Assembly (NCBI RefSeq): GCF_900102545.1
Contig: NZ_FNBN01000005.1
Coordinates: 310,001-374,000, forward strand
Origin: Chitinophaga filiformis
Lineage (GTDB): Bacteria > Bacteroidota > Bacteroidia > Chitinophagales > Chitinophagaceae
Direction of reading: 5' to 3'
Length of the DNA: 64,000 bases
Shown here: one piece after another, positions 61,421 through 64,000 of the stretch
How the letters are laid out: every line of letters begins with the position of its first letter
Position numbering within the stretch: position 1 is the stretch's first letter
Position numbers and translations under genes: made by a program
The notes under the pieces: model-generated
What the model saw: only the letters and a program-made list of their open reading frames with translations
Told to the model about the DNA's origin: nothing
Databases searched by the model: none

Positions 61421-61452
61421 TTAACTTATTTCATCCTCTAATAGTATATTTT

Positions 61453-61806
61453 ATGCAATGGTTTGTAGCAAAGATCGTTTACCAGATCATCACTGGAAAT
61501 GGAGATCATAACCCACAGTTTGATGAACAATTACGACTGATCAGTGCAAACAGCCGTGATGAAGCCTGGAAACGTGCAAGCGAGATAGGAGTTCATGAAC
61601 AATATGCCTTCAGGAATCAAAGACAGGAACTGGTAGAATGGCGCTTTATCAGCGTACCGGAAGTGAATGTATTGGATAATCTGGGGGATGGTATGGAACT
61701 CTATTCACGTATCGAAGAACCTGGAGATGCCAAGGCATATATTTCCTGGTTGCAGGTAAAGGCGAATCACCTGAAAGGACAGCAACTGCTGAACATGCAC
61801 GCTTAA
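61453..61806 (+). CDS. DUF4288 domain protein
   Basis: A 117-residue soluble protein. The N-terminus MQWFVAKIVYQIITGNG and the FDEQLRLISANSRDEAWKRASE segment match the DUF4288 pattern; function is unknown. It lies in a tight run between the LiaF-like gene and the sensor kinase, 27 bases from the kinase start. Confidence 0.75.
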   Translation: MQWFVAKIVYQIITGNGDHNPQFDEQLRLISANSRDEAWKRASEIGVHEQYAFRNQRQELVEWRFISVPEVNVLDNLGDGMELYSRIEEPGDAKAYISWLQVKANHLKGQQLLNMHA

Positions 61807-61833
61807 TTCATTATTCATTTTTATTCGGACTCT

Positions 61834-62892
61834 TTGGCAAATCCACTACTGGCAAACAAATCTTTCAGATGGGCTTTAATAGGTACCACCTACGTGTTTA
61901 CCATCCTGCATGCCTATCTGTTGATATGCTGGTTCAACATCAGTGACAGTATAGCATGGACAGACAGCGTGGTGCACAATGTGATGCTGGCACTAACAGG
62001 TGTAGCTGTTTGTTTCAGTATGTCGCACTACCGGCCGGCAAAAGGAAAGTACGTTTTCATGCTGGCCTATTGTACAGGACTTACAATCGTATGGGAAACC
62101 TTTAGTTATTGTACCCTGTTTCACATTTTTGAATCGGCAAGCTATTATCAGCACTGGCTGATCGTTGCACTCCCCGTACGTTTTATAATAGGCTGGCTGG
62201 TAATCACCGCGCTGGGTTTTAAAAACGTGATGTGGTACAGTATGGAAGACCAGCGGGAAGAACTGGCGCGTAAAGAAGCAACAGAGCGACTGGCAAGAGA
62301 AGCAGAGTTGTATAAACTAAGACAGCAGCTGCAACCGCACTTCCTGTTCAACAGTCTGAACTCTATCAATGCGCTGATCGCTTTACGCCCGCAGCAGGCA
62401 AGGGAAATGGTACTGAAGCTGAGCGATTTTCTGCGGGGCACACTCAAACGGGAAGACCAGCAATGGATCTTTCTGCCGGAAGAATTACAGTATCTGCAGT
62501 TATATCTTGATATTGAAAAAGTGCGTTTTGGTCACCGTTTATCTACGGAAATTACTGCGGATGATGATACAACACGTTTGATGCTTCCTCCGATGCTGCT
62601 GCAGCCTGTTGTGGAAAATGCCATCAAATACGGATTGTACGATACAACAGAGTCTATTACTATTGCAATTACCGCATGGCAGACAGATGACATGCTCTAT
62701 ATACAGGTGCAGAACCCTTTTGATCCTGAACTGCAAACACACAGAGGTACAGGCTTCGGGCTCTCATCTATCGAACGGCGGCTCTATCTGTTATTTGGCA
62801 GAAGAGACCTGCTGGACGCAAAAGCAAACGGAAATATTTTTACTACCCTGATTAAAGTGCCGCAACTATATGATAAAAGCAGTAATAATTGA
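61834..62892 (+). CDS. LytS-type sensor histidine kinase
   Basis: A 352-residue kinase with four transmembrane segments in the first 140 residues (e.g. LIGTTYVFTILHAYLLICWF), a short linker, and a cytoplasmic His_kinase domain with H169 in QPHFLFNSLN and an ATPase N-box LQPVVENAIKYGL near residue 255. The start is TTG at 61834 because no ATG lies before the first helix. The LytTR regulator overlaps its last 23 bases, so translation is coupled. Confidence 0.93.
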   Translation: MANPLLANKSFRWALIGTTYVFTILHAYLLICWFNISDSIAWTDSVVHNVMLALTGVAVCFSMSHYRPAKGKYVFMLAYCTGLTIVWETFSYCTLFHIFESASYYQHWLIVALPVRFIIGWLVITALGFKNVMWYSMEDQREELARKEATERLAREAELYKLRQQLQPHFLFNSLNSINALIALRPQQAREMVLKLSDFLRGTLKREDQQWIFLPEELQYLQLYLDIEKVRFGHRLSTEITADDDTTRLMLPPMLLQPVVENAIKYGLYDTTESITIAITAWQTDDMLYIQVQNPFDPELQTHRGTGFGLSSIERRLYLLFGRRDLLDAKANGNIFTTLIKVPQLYDKSSNN

Positions 62893-63610
62893 TGATGAGC
62901 CCCTGGCGCGTGAGATCGTAAAAGAATACCTGCAGTCCTTTCCACAGGTACAACTGATGCAGGAATGCGGAGATGGATTTGAGGGATTAAAAGCTATACA
63001 ACAACAACAGCCGGACATTATCTTCCTTGACGTACAGATGCCTAAAATCACTGGCTTTGAAATGCTGGAACTGGTGGAAGAACTGCCTGCCGTTATATTC
63101 ACTACTGCGTTTGAAGAACATGCTATCCGTGCCTTCGAAGTGAATGCTGTAGACTATCTGCTGAAGCCGTTTTCGAAAGAACGTTTTGATAAGGCAGTAC
63201 AGAAATGGCTGGACCGCCGTGCAGCCGATGAACTGCAACAAACCGCAGCTGTGCTGGAAACAGCAGCTACATCGCCGCTGCAGAGCAATAGGGTAGTGGT
63301 GAAGATCAGTGGTAAGATCAAGATCATTCCCATACAGGATATTCACTACCTGGAAGCGGCGGATGATTATGTAAAAATAGTGACGCCGGAAGGAACTTTC
63401 CTGAAGAACAAAACCATGCAGTTCTTCGAGAATTCACTGGACCCGCAACAGTTTGCGCGTGTGCATCGTTCCTATATGCTGAACATTAACCAGGTGACGC
63501 GTATCGAACCTTATGAGAAGGAAAACCACCTGGCCATTTTAAAGACCGGCGCTAAAGTACCGGTAAGCAAGACAGGATATCCAAGGCTCAAAGCAGCGCT
63601 GGGATTATAA
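62870..63610 (+). CDS. LytTR-family response regulator
   Basis: A 246-residue regulator with a receiver domain (phospho-acceptor D54 in FLDVQMP, Thr in IFTTAFE, Lys in LLKPFSK) and a LytTR DNA-binding domain (about 145-245, LEAADDYVKI and FARVHRSYMLNINQV). It overlaps the kinase gene by 23 bases and forms its partner. A second, separate LytS/LytTR pair is at 16954-19686. Confidence 0.95.
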   Translation: MIKAVIIDDEPLAREIVKEYLQSFPQVQLMQECGDGFEGLKAIQQQQPDIIFLDVQMPKITGFEMLELVEELPAVIFTTAFEEHAIRAFEVNAVDYLLKPFSKERFDKAVQKWLDRRAADELQQTAAVLETAATSPLQSNRVVVKISGKIKIIPIQDIHYLEAADDYVKIVTPEGTFLKNKTMQFFENSLDPQQFARVHRSYMLNINQVTRIEPYEKENHLAILKTGAKVPVSKTGYPRLKAALGL

Positions 63611-63633
63611 GATATATTGCTTTTTTCAGAAGA

Positions 63634-63672
63634 AAAGGGAGAGATGTTATCATCTTTCCCTTTCTTTTTTTA
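63634..63672. terminator. Bidirectional terminator
   Basis: Stem AAAGGGAGAGATG / CATCTTTCCCTTT (one G-T pair) at 63634-63663 followed by CTTTTTTTA, between convergent genes. Confidence 0.8.
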
Positions 63673-64000
63673 TTGTACTACCAATACTGGTATTCGTACT
63701 TTATGTCTTACCTGGTTGGTCGTTTCTCCATAGATCCAGTCTTTGATACCGGTATGTCCATGGCCGCCCAGCACCAGGAAATCAGCTCTCTCTTCTTTCA
63801 CGATCCTTACAATTTCTTCCGCACGATGCCGGTAACCCAACAATCCTTTCGCCCTGATATTTTTTGCATGTAGTAAGGAGATGTACGCCTGCATCTGCTC
63901 TTTGTCTTTCCTCGTTTCAAAGTCGTCAGACTCTCCGCCAAGGTATCTCGCAGAGGCGCTTTCAACAACATGTATGAGCAGGTATTCCGTCATCGGATTC
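63670..64000 (-). CDS. Universal stress protein domain, partial (5' end beyond the window)
   Basis: The C-terminal 110 or so residues of a UspA-type domain are visible; the gene continues past the window edge. The ATP-binding signature is GGHGHTGIKDWIYGETTNQVRHKVRIPVLVV near the end, quoted here only as the region 63673-63765. An ATG at 63993 would be too short for the family, so the start lies outside. In this phylum such domains are sometimes the tail of Nramp-type metal transporters, which the first residues (YLLIHVVES) would also allow, but this cannot be settled here. Confidence 0.8.
   Translation of the reverse strand, partial: NPMTEYLLIHVVESASARYLGGESDDFETRKDKEQMQAYISLLHAKNIRAKGLLGYRHRAEEIVRIVKEERADFLVLGGHGHTGIKDWIYGETTNQVRHKVRIPVLVVQ

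Overview
The window is chromosomal DNA of a Bacteroidota bacterium, most probably a chitinophaga-like member of the Chitinophagales. This rests on several signs in the sequence: Bacteroidota promoter cores of the form TTG-N19-TAnnTTTG (clearest before pyrG and before the sulfite reductase operon), a type IX secretion sorting domain together with a SprE/PorW-type secretion lipoprotein, a Porin_10-type porin, LytS/LytTR two-component pairs, DUF4407, HYC_CC_PP and bactofilin genes, and many starts without a Shine-Dalgarno sequence. It is ordinary, gene-dense core genome. No phage, complete insertion sequence or CRISPR array was seen.

Layout. 0.3-2.1 kb: an SDR oxidoreductase with an AraC-type regulator, preceded by direct-repeat operator-like sites. 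2.4 kb: tRNA-Asp. 2.5-8.7 kb: housekeeping genes accA, dapA, rnz, a STAS protein and clpC. 8.9-15.7 kb: an FkbM methyltransferase, then three exported surface proteins; two are fibre-like and share N- and C-terminal modules, and one carries a T9SS sorting domain. 15.8-24.2 kb: cmk, a TPR sensor kinase and LytTR regulator, ispH, a rhomboid protease and rpsA. 24.4-29.2 kb: a HAD phosphatase, then a siroheme/sulfite-reduction operon (reductase, cobA, a Met8-like siroheme synthase) preceded by what looks like a cysteine-codon leader-peptide attenuator. 29.2-30.3 kb: a long, AT-rich, structured intergenic region. 30.3-36.5 kb: an HD hydrolase, an acyl-CoA thioesterase, pyrG, yidC and an M28 peptidase. 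36.5-44.7 kb: PBP1A, SprE/PorW, an M23-type envelope gene broken by an exact 11-bp duplication, bactofilin, AtpZ/AtpI-like proteins and a SprT-like protein. 44.9-50.3 kb: DUF4407, sucC, purine nucleoside phosphorylase and a porin. 50.5-52.7 kb: a small cysteine-rich, metal-handling-type cluster. 52.9-56.7 kb: an L,D-transpeptidase, an AraC regulator and an aldo/keto reductase sharing an upstream element. 57.1-59.8 kb: two isocitrate dehydrogenases of different subfamilies side by side. 59.8-64 kb: an SGNH hydrolase, a LiaF-like protein, DUF4288, a second LytS/LytTR pair and a truncated UspA-domain gene at the edge.

The most interesting candidates are the sulfite-reductase leader (a 26-codon upstream ORF with two close Cys codons, an intrinsic terminator, and a pairing segment at the end of the upstream ORF that could act as antiterminator), the fresh 11-bp duplication that splits the M23-like gene, the cysteine-rich cluster ending in a 23-residue micro-ORF, the paired operator-like elements at the two AraC loci, and structured non-coding regions near 16.5-16.9 and 29.6-29.9 kb.
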